From a virus: a stretch of 32,398 nucleotides of DNA. The DNA lies in IMG/VR virus record IMGVR_UViG_3300010151_000070, positions 1 through 32,398 of that record; one strand, given 5' to 3'. The first letter of the stretch is position 1. Each line of letters opens with the position of its first letter. The notes beneath the pieces were generated by a model. It had not been told where the DNA came from. It made no database searches and saw only the letters and a list, made by a program, of their open reading frames with translations. Shown here piece by piece: positions 1-6,172 of this stretch. A program made the position numbers and the translations under genes.

Positions 1-123
1 AATCGCCACCACTCACTAGGTCATTCGGGTCACCGTCATAGCAGTAGCCCATCTGACCAAGCTCATCGGCCACGCCATCGCAATCGTTGTCGATGCCATC
101 GCAGACCTCGTCCTCCGGGCCGA
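1..123. repeat. Terminal direct repeat, left copy (circular overlap)
   Basis: These 123 bases are identical to the last 123 bases of the window (32276-32398). The lipoprotein reading frame continues through the join without a break. The simplest reading is a circular genome cut at an arbitrary point, with the overlap left by the assembler; a true short terminal repeat is less likely because it would lie inside a gene. Confidence 0.95.
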
Positions 124-508
124 CGTAGCCAACGCAATCCCATGACCCTGCAACACACTTGATGATGCCAGCTACACATGCGCCCGTAGTATGACCGCAT
201 CTTCCATTCGCTGGTAGTCCGTCGTCAATCCGCCCATTGCAATCGTTGTCGATGTTGTCGCAGACTTCTTCTTCAGGCAGCACTTGGTCCCTGCACTCAA
301 CCAGTACCTCGTCTTCACATACGGATCGACCAACATGACAGATGCCAACACCGGCTGTTTCGATTGGACCGAGGTAGCACTCTGCATCGCAGACGGTGCC
401 ACGCATGACTATCGTTTCATCGCAGCTAGTCAAAAAGATAGTCGCTGATATCCAGATCCACGTCAGGAGTATCCAGATCCACGTCAGGAGCAGGACCCTC
501 GCCCTCAC
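1..508 (-). CDS. MopE/VWA lipoprotein, N-terminal part (continues at 32275 and ends at 31596)
   Basis: This is the 5' part of a 395-residue exported lipoprotein that crosses the circular junction. I start it at GTG 508, preceded by AAAGGA eight bases upstream and overlapping the stop of the upstream gene (GTGA). Residues 1-28 form a signal peptide made largely of two LLTWIWI blocks and end in the lipobox L-T-S-C, so Cys29 should be lipidated. Asp30 follows; in enterobacteria Asp at +2 keeps a lipoprotein in the inner membrane, though this rule may not hold for this host. The mature part is rich in Cys and Asp and carries two MopE-type motifs, CDNIDNDCNG near residue 83 and CDGIDNDCDG near 136. 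A third motif and the VWA domain lie beyond the junction. The role is unknown; a surface or exclusion protein is my inference. Confidence 0.85.
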   Translation of the reverse strand, partial: MRARVLLLTWIWILLTWIWISATIFLTSCDETIVMRGTVCDAECYLGPIETAGVGICHVGRSVCEDEVLVECRDQVLPEEEVCDNIDNDCNGRIDDGLPANGRCGHTTGACVAGIIKCVAGSWDCVGYVGPEDEVCDGIDNDCDGVADELGQMGYCYDGDPNDLVSGGD

Positions 509-656
509 CTTTTGATTCCTTTCGAGCGCCAACCACAATGCCACCGAATACTCCTCTTGCAAGGAGCAGCAACGGCAGAACATCTTCTGATGATACGCCT
601 GCTCTCCTCAAGACTGCCATCTCGCCGTTGCCAATCGTTGTCGGTATCTTCTTCAT
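426..656 (-). CDS. Possible overlapping gene, 76-aa single-pass membrane protein
   Basis: A reading frame that differs from both genes around it starts at ATG 656 behind a strong GGAGGAGGAG ribosome site and ends at 426. The product has one hydrophobic stretch, LPLLLLARGVFGGIVVGA (about residues 32-49), a short basic segment and an acidic tail with a duplicated DVDLDTP/DVDLDIS block. It overlaps the 3' half of the acidic gene (505-828) and the signal-peptide region of the lipoprotein. Either this is a true overprinted gene or the frame is a shadow. A third option is that the acidic gene shifts frame into it near the GAG run at 658-674, since the acidic gene's own C-terminal half looks less protein-like. 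Low confidence. Confidence 0.3.
   Translation of the reverse strand: MKKIPTTIGNGEMAVLRRAGVSSEDVLPLLLLARGVFGGIVVGARKESKGEGEGPAPDVDLDTPDVDLDISDYLFD
450..491. repeat. 21-bp tandem duplication inside lipoprotein signal peptide
   Basis: Two adjacent 21-bp units (450-470 and 471-491) are identical over their first 20 bases. In the lipoprotein frame they encode two copies of LLTWIWI and lengthen the hydrophobic core of the signal peptide. In the overlapping 76-aa frame they encode an acidic repeat. The duplication is in frame for both. Confidence 0.9.
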
Positions 657-828
657 CGCTCTCCTCCTCCTCCTCGCCCCAGGATTCTTCTTTGTCATCC
701 CAATAATCGTCCTCATCATAAACCCATACCTGGCCACGGCACGACCTCTTACTTGTCACGCGCTTCTTATGCGCGTGACTGCCGCCCCGGCGGTTATGAG
801 CATGCACCGCGAACCAGTTACGGGTCAT
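505..828 (-). CDS. Acidic protein of unknown function, 107 aa
   Basis: The ATG at 828 overlaps the stop of the 34-aa membrane peptide (ATGA) and follows GAGGTGG, so it should be translationally coupled. The first 30 residues are basic and His-rich. Residues about 35-65 are strongly acidic, with a run of five Glu encoded by five GAG codons. The C-terminal 40 residues are Arg- and Cys-rich and look unlike the rest. The stop TGA overlaps the GTG start of the lipoprotein gene (GTGA), which supports the full frame. A programmed or accidental frameshift into the 426-656 frame is an alternative. I recognise no family. Confidence 0.5.
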   Translation of the reverse strand: MTRNWFAVHAHNRRGGSHAHKKRVTSKRSCRGQVWVYDEDDYWDDKEESWGEEEEESDEEDTDNDWQRRDGSLEESRRIIRRCSAVAAPCKRSIRWHCGWRSKGIKR

Positions 829-929
829 TCCAACACCACCTCATAAAGCCAGATAAGGAACCAAACCCAGGCTGCGCTGCCTAGAACTGTATACACTTGC
901 TGTAAAACATAGTTACTTCTGTCAGTCAT
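825..929 (-). CDS. 34-aa single-pass membrane peptide
   Basis: This short gene starts at ATG 929 after AGAGGTGACGC. Its start overlaps the stop of the upstream gene (ATGA), and its stop overlaps the start of the next gene (ATGA at 825-828). The sequence begins MTDRSNYVLQQVYTVL and is mostly hydrophobic from about residue 7 to 33, with a Trp-rich core (AAWVWFLIWL), so it should span the membrane once. It lies in the coupled cassette that ends in the MopE/VWA lipoprotein, which suggests an envelope role. No homologue is recognised. Confidence 0.6.
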   Translation of the reverse strand: MTDRSNYVLQQVYTVLGSAAWVWFLIWLYEVVLE

Positions 930-1351
930 GCGTCACCTCTTGGCATTTCAAAAAGGATTTTCTCTGGATCGGCCAAGGCCATCTTGACCATCAGCCTAAA
1001 CTCTTTTCTATCTTTCTCGTTGCAAGTCTTTGCTAGTCTGTCTGCTTGCTTGACCGCATTCGCTATTGCCTTCTTCATTGCCTCGCTGTTGACCCTGCCC
1101 TCGACACCTTTCTCGCTGAGGGCAGTGTTGACCTCTTGGAACACAACGGTTTGCAAGCTGCAAAAGAATGCGTTGACGATCCTCGTTGCCATGATCGCGC
1201 TATCGATGGCAGCCCCAAGGTGAGCCACATAATCGCCACGCGACCGTCCTACCAGGCTGGTTGTTATGGCTGCGAGCACCATCTCTTTGATGTGACCTGC
1301 CACCTCGATTGCTGCCTCATCAGTAGTCTTACTTTCTTCGGCCTCTTTCAC
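926..1351 (-). CDS. Hypothetical alpha-helical protein, 141 aa
   Basis: I prefer GTG 1351 as start because GGGAGGA lies nine bases upstream; an upstream ATG at 1387 has no such site and would overlap the exonuclease gene by 59 bases. The product is predicted mostly helical: an acidic N terminus, a central alanine-rich part, and a basic Lys/Arg-rich C-terminal half. It contains no motif I recognise and no signal peptide. It directly follows the YqaJ exonuclease, overlapping it by 23 bases, and its stop overlaps the start of the 34-aa membrane peptide. It bridges the recombination genes and the surface cassette. Confidence 0.75.
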   Translation of the reverse strand: MKEAEESKTTDEAAIEVAGHIKEMVLAAITTSLVGRSRGDYVAHLGAAIDSAIMATRIVNAFFCSLQTVVFQEVNTALSEKGVEGRVNSEAMKKAIANAVKQADRLAKTCNEKDRKEFRLMVKMALADPEKILFEMPRGDA

Positions 1352-2024
1352 TTTGCACTTCCTCCCAGAAGTCTGCCGCTGCATCAATCATATCTTGATG
1401 TAGCATCAGATCTGCCTTGACGCTGAAGTGGCTGTACTCGCCCTTCTCATCGCCATTGTGCCATGGATCCCGATAGCCATTGCCACCAATAAGCACAGCA
1501 AAATCCCAGCGGTCCAATCCCGTTACCATCATATAGAACTGAGCCTGAATGAGATAGTGCTCAGGGATTGTATCGTTCCAGTCCTTTGCCTTCCAAGCAG
1601 AAGACGTTTTGATTTCAAGGCCATAGGCGATGCCGCCACCTATCTTCATCAGATCGTCACTGATCTTCTCTGTCACCTTATATCGGGTCAGACCTGGCTT
1701 GAGCACCAAGCGGTCTGGTGACCCAATCAAATACGGCACCTCTGGATGGCGGATCGTATGGCCACAAAGCAACCCATTCGCCTCCTCCTCTACCAAGTCT
1801 ATGAGAGTGACATCGTTCTTGTCTGCATAGGCTTCGGCAACAGGTCCCTCTAGGCGTCGACCCCACTCCATGTACCTGTTATCTTTGAGCGGTGCTGGGT
1901 TGAGGTGATATTGTAAAGCCTTCTCTCTGGTCTGCCATGGGTTTCGCCCCATGATGGCAGACACGGTGGTCCCGCCAATCCTCTCGGCTCTCTGTGCGTC
2001 ACCTGAGCTACTTACATTTATCAC
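1329..2024 (-). CDS. YqaJ-family recombination exonuclease
   Basis: A 231-residue protein of the YqaJ/lambda-exonuclease-like PDDEXK family, which resects double-stranded DNA to give the 3' single strands used by an annealing protein. Visible family features are the N-terminal GGTTVSAIMGRNPW segment (17-30), WGRRLEGPVAEAYA (54-67) carrying an acidic residue, the catalytic Asp in GSPDR (101-105), the E-x-K pair in LEIKTS (136-141), and the Q-rich helix HYLIQAQFYM (156-165). The ATG at 2024 follows a GGAGGAG site. Together with the Rad52-type protein and SSB it makes a complete phage recombination set. Length and motifs fit the family. Confidence 0.9.
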   Translation of the reverse strand: MINVSSSGDAQRAERIGGTTVSAIMGRNPWQTREKALQYHLNPAPLKDNRYMEWGRRLEGPVAEAYADKNDVTLIDLVEEEANGLLCGHTIRHPEVPYLIGSPDRLVLKPGLTRYKVTEKISDDLMKIGGGIAYGLEIKTSSAWKAKDWNDTIPEHYLIQAQFYMMVTGLDRWDFAVLIGGNGYRDPWHNGDEKGEYSHFSVKADLMLHQDMIDAAADFWEEVQSERGRRK

Positions 2025-2033
2025 GGGCTCCTC

Positions 2034-2897
2034 CTATAGTATTGACGAAACTGACCAGCGGGCCAGTTTGGCTCGGCCATCAGGTCCGTCTTTAACTTGC
2101 AAGTTAAGTCTGAATGGGTCTGCCTCTCTGGCTGCCTTGACGCGCACGTAAACGTCGTTCGTCCAGCCCGGTGTCTTGACGGTGGCCGTGCGATTGAACA
2201 TCGCTATGAGCCCGTCGACCGCCCCATATAAAGCACCCGAACCACGCAGGGCATGGCCGGGTGACCCAACATCAGAAGATGAGGGCTTTCTGAGATGGTG
2301 GATCAGGACGACTGTACTGCCGGTCTTGTCTCTAATGCGCCTGACATTATTGGCGACCGCTATCATCTGACCACTATCGTTCTCTTCGCCCGTATGAGCG
2401 TTCCGCATTGGGTCTATGATTATAACAGCAGGCTTATCTATACCACCTAAGTCACTCATAAATTTAGCCACTGAGTCATCGTCAAAGAGGTCAATCCCAC
2501 CAGAGAAGTTAAAGAACAACGGCAACCCGCGAAGCTCCTGCTCCTTAATGCCCTTGCTTGTGGCCATCGCTCTGACTCTGGCATTGATGTTAGGTGCTCC
2601 ATCTTCGAGCATGACGCAGGCCACTGAGCGCTGCTTGCCATTGGTACTGAAGACCTCGCTCCCAAAGCATGGCGTACCAGACGCCACCGACAAGGCAACC
2701 TCAAGGCCAGCCCAAGACTTTGTGGTCTTGGGCTCACCACCCAAAACAACAAACGATCCATCGGCCACAAGCTGAGACACGCTCCACTCGACGGGTCCAG
2801 GCATGGTGCTGAACATCTTATCGCTGGTGATAAAAGGTCCATACTTCATGACATCCATATAGTCGCCAACAGATACCACATTACTGACCGCCCTCAT
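2034..2897 (-). CDS. RepA-like AAA ATPase (AAA_25), putative replicative helicase
   Basis: A 287-residue RecA-fold ATPase. The Walker A loop is GGEPKTTKS (53-61), the Walker B strand is AVIIID (157-162), and a downstream IHHLRK segment (199-204) matches the sensor-type His pair seen in RepA/AAA_25 proteins. Such proteins act as hexameric helicases or ATPases in phage and plasmid replication. It is the only replication enzyme I can identify, so the phage presumably borrows the host polymerase. The ATG at 2897 follows AGGAGTCGAG and overlaps the end of the sigma gene by 17 bases. Helicase activity is inferred from the family. Confidence 0.8.
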   Translation of the reverse strand: MRAVSNVVSVGDYMDVMKYGPFITSDKMFSTMPGPVEWSVSQLVADGSFVVLGGEPKTTKSWAGLEVALSVASGTPCFGSEVFSTNGKQRSVACVMLEDGAPNINARVRAMATSKGIKEQELRGLPLFFNFSGGIDLFDDDSVAKFMSDLGGIDKPAVIIIDPMRNAHTGEENDSGQMIAVANNVRRIRDKTGSTVVLIHHLRKPSSSDVGSPGHALRGSGALYGAVDGLIAMFNRTATVKTPGWTNDVYVRVKAAREADPFRLNLQVKDGPDGRAKLARWSVSSIL

Positions 2898-3540
2898 CTC
2901 GACTCCTCATTCTGTTCCATAGCCGCCAAACGAATCTCAGCTCATCAATAACCCGGTCATCTAGTTGACCAATCCGTTGCTTCGAGATTCCAATCTCTCT
3001 GCCGGTTTCAGGCTGGTTGAGATGTCTCTCGTAGACCAAACGAAAAATAACATAGGTCCGAGGCGTAAGATAAGTCTTGGCGAGCCGATATAAACGCGAT
3101 CTATCGAGTCTATCGACAATCGTATCCTCTTCTGCCCCATCAGTATTAGTTGCACTTCCATCATGTCCCTCGGTCTGCAATCGATGTTGCTTCTTGGCGG
3201 TGACCATCTCTCTGTTGGCACCGGAGCGTACATAGTAATGTAGGTAGCTTGCCAGCCTCGTGGTGTGTCGTTCCAATTTATAGTTACCAATGCCTTGTAT
3301 CATCGACATGATACATCGATTCATGATGTCGGTCTTGTCACCGCAATAGTAGTTTGGAACCGTGAACCGCTTGAGATACCAGGCCGCAACCCAGACGTTG
3401 TCTTCGATCAGCTTGTTCCTGGCTTTGACGTCGCCATCTTGTGCCAGTCTGATCAACCGCCTCTCTTCGTCTTGAGAGAGGCGGTTGTTATTAGTGATCA
3501 TCTCAGGCGGGATCAGACCCCACTCAGAACGGCGATGCAT
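2881..3540 (-). CDS. RNA polymerase sigma-70-family factor
   Basis: About 219 residues with a region-2-like N-terminal half (LIEDNVWVAAWYL, then a segment like those preceding the -10 binding helix) and a C-terminal region-4 helix-turn-helix, TPRTYVIFRLVYERHL followed by TGREIGISKQRIGQL. It probably redirects host RNA polymerase to phage promoters, most simply those of the structural operon. The start is uncertain: ATG 3540 gives only a 17-base overlap with the SSB gene, but ATG 3501 or a GTG at 3579 are possible and none has a strong ribosome site. The gene lies between SSB and the RepA-like ATPase, so it would be made early. Confidence 0.8.
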   Translation of the reverse strand: MHRRSEWGLIPPEMITNNNRLSQDEERRLIRLAQDGDVKARNKLIEDNVWVAAWYLKRFTVPNYYCGDKTDIMNRCIMSMIQGIGNYKLERHTTRLASYLHYYVRSGANREMVTAKKQHRLQTEGHDGSATNTDGAEEDTIVDRLDRSRLYRLAKTYLTPRTYVIFRLVYERHLNQPETGREIGISKQRIGQLDDRVIDELRFVWRLWNRMRSRDEGGQ

Positions 3541-3874
3541 CGCTCTGTTCTGACTTCGGCTTACCGAGGAAGGTGACACGCTCTGCGATCACCTTCGTCT
3601 TGCGACGTGGGTTGCCTTCCTTGTCCTCCCACCTGTCGACGCTCAGTCGGCCCTCGATGCCAACCGATGAGCCCTTGCCGGTGTACTCGGCCATCAGCTC
3701 CGCTTGCTTGCCAAAGGCCGTCAGGTCAATGAAGATGGCTTCATCAGTACCCTTCTTGCGTCCGTCAAGCGCGATGGCATTGTTCACCACCGGCATGTTG
3801 TCTTTGCCGACCTGCTTCAGGTCGTTGTCTTGGGCTAGTCGCCCCACTAATACTACTTTGTTTATGGTGCCCAT
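3524..3874 (-). CDS. ssb: Single-stranded DNA-binding protein
   Basis: A 116-residue OB-fold protein that begins MGTINKVVLVGRLAQD, the usual SSB start. It has the central segment IFIDLTAFGKQAE, then the strand VGIEGRLSVDRWED. The tail ends S-D-A-S-P-F, a shortened form of the acidic DDDIPF tip that contacts partner proteins. It coats single strands made in replication and recombination. The gene sits between the Rad52-type and sigma genes. The ATG at 3874 follows AAGGAGTAAGCAGCC. Confidence 0.93.
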   Translation of the reverse strand: MGTINKVVLVGRLAQDNDLKQVGKDNMPVVNNAIALDGRKKGTDEAIFIDLTAFGKQAELMAEYTGKGSSVGIEGRLSVDRWEDKEGNPRRKTKVIAERVTFLGKPKSEQSDASPF

Positions 3875-3880
3875 GGCTGC

Positions 3881-4525
3881 TTACTCCTTCAGTTCTGCGC
3901 GACGCGCTAACGCCACTTGGTTAAGTTCATCCCGCATACCTTGCGGAAGTTCTTTGGCGACATCTCGACACCCCGAGATGACCGCCTTTAAAGCATCGTT
4001 GTTTGTCGCCTTGGCAATCTTATTGACGATCTTCCTTAGCGATTTCTTAGCTGCTTCCTCATCGACGGCTGCCTTCGCGTCTGCTCCGCCTTGATGGATC
4101 GGGTTATCTTTTTGATACAAGCTGTTGCCGAACTGATTGCCAAAGGTGCGGAAGCACCTCTTCATGGCATCGGTCACAGCCTCTTTAGACGCCAGCTCAT
4201 AGCAGTCGCCCTGGCTGTTATAGCTGATGCCACATCCGAACCCGACGTCCTCACGGACGACGGTTCCGAGGCTGGTCATCACAGTCAGCTTGAGGGTGGC
4301 GGTCATAAAGACCTTGTTCTGTGTGCGGTCGCCCTTCGGGGTCTCGCAGGTGTCTCGCACCTGCAAGTCCACCAGGCTTGTTTGCCAACCACCGAACCCA
4401 AATATTTCATTGGCTCTATCAATAACCCAATGGCCCTCCACATAAGACAAGCCCTGTCTCTTGCTCACCGCAGTCGGGTTAAGGCCCGCCGTCAGCATCT
4501 TCACTTGGTCTTCACTTATCAGCAT
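3881..4525 (-). CDS. Rad52/Rad22-type single-strand annealing protein
   Basis: A 214-residue member of the Rad52/59/22 superfamily, which anneals complementary single strands during phage recombination. The diagnostic core is near the N terminus: SYVEGHWVIDRANEIFGFGG (about 27-46), followed by beta strands ending in VMTSLGTVVREDVG, then YELASKEAVTDAMKRCFRTF (about 108-127), which fits the DNA-binding helix of the family. The C-terminal third is charged, helical and variable. The ATG at 4525 follows AGGAGGATGCG and overlaps the preceding gene by 14 bases. SSB lies seven bases downstream and the YqaJ exonuclease is in the same operon, as in other two-component systems. Confidence 0.88.
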   Translation of the reverse strand: MLISEDQVKMLTAGLNPTAVSKRQGLSYVEGHWVIDRANEIFGFGGWQTSLVDLQVRDTCETPKGDRTQNKVFMTATLKLTVMTSLGTVVREDVGFGCGISYNSQGDCYELASKEAVTDAMKRCFRTFGNQFGNSLYQKDNPIHQGGADAKAAVDEEAAKKSLRKIVNKIAKATNNDALKAVISGCRDVAKELPQGMRDELNQVALARRAELKE

Positions 4526-4697
4526 CGCATCCTCCTTCTAGGAATCTGTCTATTCTGTCGTTAAGGTCTTGGTCGCGAATGTATGCAGAACCATCTTCTC
4601 TGCTCGCCCCTGATAAAAGAGACAAGAGCATCTCTGCTTCCGTCAAACGCTTTTGCAGACCGAGCAGTTCGCCGCTCTGCATGACAATCGCACTCAT
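4512..4697 (-). CDS. Small helical protein, 61 aa
   Basis: A 61-residue protein whose ATG overlaps the preceding stop (ATGA at 4694-4697). It is predicted helical, with a leucine-rich heptad-like segment (residues 9-29) that could form a coiled coil, and an acidic/basic C terminus. No family is recognised. Its place just ahead of the annealing protein suggests a recombination or replication accessory, but nothing in the sequence proves it. Confidence 0.7.
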   Translation of the reverse strand: MSAIVMQSGELLGLQKRLTEAEMLLSLLSGASREDGSAYIRDQDLNDRIDRFLEGGCDADK

Positions 4698-4963
4698 GTT
4701 CGTGACCCCGCGATCTCTGCTTGGGCGTCTTCCATCCAGCTCATGGCACTGGTGGCATCGATGACGTCGTCACCTGCTTCGGGCTCGGTGGTGGTGATCT
4801 CTACTGGCATCGCGTCGGCCGAGAAAAAGAAGATTTCTTTTTTGCCAGCATCGGTCTGTGCCGAGGCTTTCGTCATGAAGCACCGATACTTTCTGCTATA
4901 CCATGTGCTGATTTTGACTGGGCCTACGATGCCGGTTATATCTATGATATTTTTTGAGTTCAT
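4694..4963 (-). CDS. Hypothetical protein, 89 aa
   Basis: The start is ATG 4963, preceded by GGAGGTGTCGAA and overlapping the stop of the GroES-like gene (ATGA). An upstream in-frame start at 4999 lacks a ribosome site. The N-terminal 45 residues have alternating hydrophobic and polar residues that fit a small beta fold (ITGIVGPVKISTWYSRKYRC). The C-terminal 40 are acidic and probably flexible. No domain is recognised. It is coupled on both sides to neighbours. Confidence 0.75.
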   Translation of the reverse strand: MNSKNIIDITGIVGPVKISTWYSRKYRCFMTKASAQTDAGKKEIFFFSADAMPVEITTTEPEAGDDVIDATSAMSWMEDAQAEIAGSRT

Positions 4964-5289
4964 TTCGACACCTCCTTCTCGTACTGGTCTGCGTCCCACG
5001 AGGCGTAGATGTCTTCCTGTAGACAGAAGACGTATTGGCCTGCCGAACTCGCCTTATCGAGCGCGTTCTTTAGCACTAGGCAGTGTGTGCCTGGTGCAAT
5101 GTTTGCGTCGGGGCCGCTGTTCACCACCTCATGGACGAGCGCGTTCTCGTACTGAGTGACGCCTTCGAGCGTCGCGATGCGCTGCCCCAGGTCTGCTGGC
5201 AGTAGACCTCTTAGCAGCACCTTGTCGCCGTGTAGTTTTATAGACTTCGCACTAAAGTCTATAGACTGCATATAATAGTTAACGCTCAT
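4960..5289 (-). CDS. GroES-like co-chaperonin (putative)
   Basis: I start this 109-residue protein at ATG 5289, nine bases after AGAGGT; a longer form from 5334 has no site and overlaps the preceding gene. The pattern fits the cpn10 fold: IKLHGDKVLLRGLLP at residues 16-30 corresponds to the P-x-D-R-V-L-V strand, a variable stretch stands where the mobile loop would be, then ALVHEVVNSGP (V-x-x-V-G-P-like turn), and the ending YVFCLQEDIYASW resembles the E-x-D-I-L-A end of GroES. Phage co-chaperonins such as T4 gp31 adapt the host GroEL to fold the coat protein. Assignment is by pattern only. Confidence 0.5.
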   Translation of the reverse strand: MSVNYYMQSIDFSAKSIKLHGDKVLLRGLLPADLGQRIATLEGVTQYENALVHEVVNSGPDANIAPGTHCLVLKNALDKASSAGQYVFCLQEDIYASWDADQYEKEVSK

Positions 5290-5536
5290 TTGTGATGACC
5301 TCTTTCTTTTTTGGTGGTGGTTTTGACAGCCCAAGTGACTGCCTTAGAAAAGTCTCTAGCCTCGCCTTAGTCAGCTTACTGGCTTTCGACAGCTCCTCTA
5401 AAGGGAGCTGTCGTTCATGGTACTGCGAGATCATCCAGCCAACTGTCGGGTCGGCTGGTTGGTAGCAATCGTGGCAGTGCGAATCACCACCTATTGCGAA
5501 TGTCTCTGTCTTGCACTTTGGGCATACGCTAAACAT
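5279..5536 (-). CDS. Zinc-ribbon plus helix-turn-helix protein (putative regulator)
   Basis: An 85-residue protein with two CxxC pairs, Cys5/Cys8 and Cys21/Cys24, forming a likely zinc ribbon. Then comes PLEELSKASKLTKARLETFL (45-64), which has the spacing of a helix-turn-helix, and a basic Lys/Pro-rich tail. The ATG at 5536 follows GGAGGATTAAG. It is a reasonable candidate for a transcription regulator that could act at the repeated operator sites of this genome, but there is no direct evidence; a zinc-binding adaptor is an alternative. Confidence 0.6.
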   Translation of the reverse strand: MFSVCPKCKTETFAIGGDSHCHDCYQPADPTVGWMISQYHERQLPLEELSKASKLTKARLETFLRQSLGLSKPPPKKKEVITNER

Positions 5537-5562
5537 CTTAATCCTCCTCTGCTCACCCTACC

Positions 5563-5796
5563 TTAAATCCACTGGTTTATGAATCTATCCACATGTTCTT
5601 TAGCGAACGCGATGCGCTCGGAGCCATAGCGACTACAGGCCAGTGAACTATCCACCTGCGATACCGTGTGTCCACGGATCGACATGTGGTGATGGAACTG
5701 CCGGGCCTCATATAGATTGCTGAACGCGCATAGTTCATCGTGCTCGTATCCCGGCTCAAGTGGGTCTCGATGTATTGCTATGTAAAATCCTCTCAT
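5563..5796 (-). CDS. Hypothetical protein, 77 aa
   Basis: The start is ATG 5796, with GGAGGA seven bases upstream; the upstream in-frame ATG at 5811 overlaps that site and is less likely. The product is small, mixed alpha/beta in appearance, with many aromatic and His residues (HRDP, HHHMS-like region near residues 35-40). No family is recognised. A stable hairpin lies directly upstream of its ribosome site. Confidence 0.7.
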   Translation of the reverse strand: MRGFYIAIHRDPLEPGYEHDELCAFSNLYEARQFHHHMSIRGHTVSQVDSSLACSRYGSERIAFAKEHVDRFINQWI

Positions 5797-5812
5797 TTTC
5801 TCTTCCTCCATA

Positions 5813-5836
5813 CATACCCCCCGTAGGGGGGGTATG
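5813..5836 (-). other. GC-rich hairpin directly upstream of a ribosome site
   Basis: A perfect 10-bp stem (5813-5822 with 5827-5836) and a four-base loop fill the space between the nuclease stop codon and the GGAGGA of the 77-aa gene. There is no T-run after it on the transcribed strand, so it does not look like an intrinsic terminator. A similar hairpin precedes the gene at 30240. It may affect mRNA processing or translation start. Confidence 0.75.
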
Positions 5837-6172
5837 TTATGTACGCCATTTCAGGCCGAGTTTAATCCAGTCGGTCAACCACATGGTGACCATGGCTTTC
5901 TTTCTATCATCTCTAGTGACAGCCACCGGGATGCGACTGGTGTCATCATAGTCCCTCTCGGCGTCTGTGGCTTGTTCTAAAGCCTTCTTAGGGTTCGTCC
6001 TAGCACCGACTTTAGCTTCGACCCAGAAGTCGCTTAGAACGACGTCTGGTGCGTCTGAGCCTGATCGGGACTGGAAGCCCCTCTTGGCTTCCGCGAACCC
6101 CGCCTCTCGTAAGATCTTGGCAAGCTCGCGCTCCCATCCTGCGCCCTTGTCTCTGGATCTCTTACCACTCAT
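5837..6172 (-). CDS. PDDEXK-type nuclease, Holliday-junction-resolvase-like
   Basis: A 111-residue protein with the layout of small archaeal/phage Hjc-type nucleases: basic start, a Glu in GWERELAKILREAGF (12-26), an Asp in SDAPDVVLSD (39-48), and the catalytic E-x-K in FWVEAKVG (about 49-56), followed by a helix and the strand RIPVAVTRDD. Such enzymes cut branched DNA during recombination or packaging. The ATG at 6172 overlaps the previous stop (ATGA). Whether it resolves junctions or is a general nuclease cannot be told from sequence alone. Confidence 0.75.
   Translation of the reverse strand: MSGKRSRDKGAGWERELAKILREAGFAEAKRGFQSRSGSDAPDVVLSDFWVEAKVGARTNPKKALEQATDAERDYDDTSRIPVAVTRDDRKKAMVTMWLTDWIKLGLKWRT

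Noticed and set aside
172-402. 76-aa minus-strand frame near the left end
   Set aside because: It lies wholly within the lipoprotein gene in another frame and has no ribosome site; the lipoprotein frame carries the signal peptide, lipobox and MopE motifs.
3573-4094. Plus-strand frames opposite minus-strand genes (for example 3573-4094, 4653-5159, 29300-29827)
   Set aside because: They mirror well-supported minus-strand genes or non-coding repeats, and their sequences are Ser/Leu/Pro-rich without recognisable domains.
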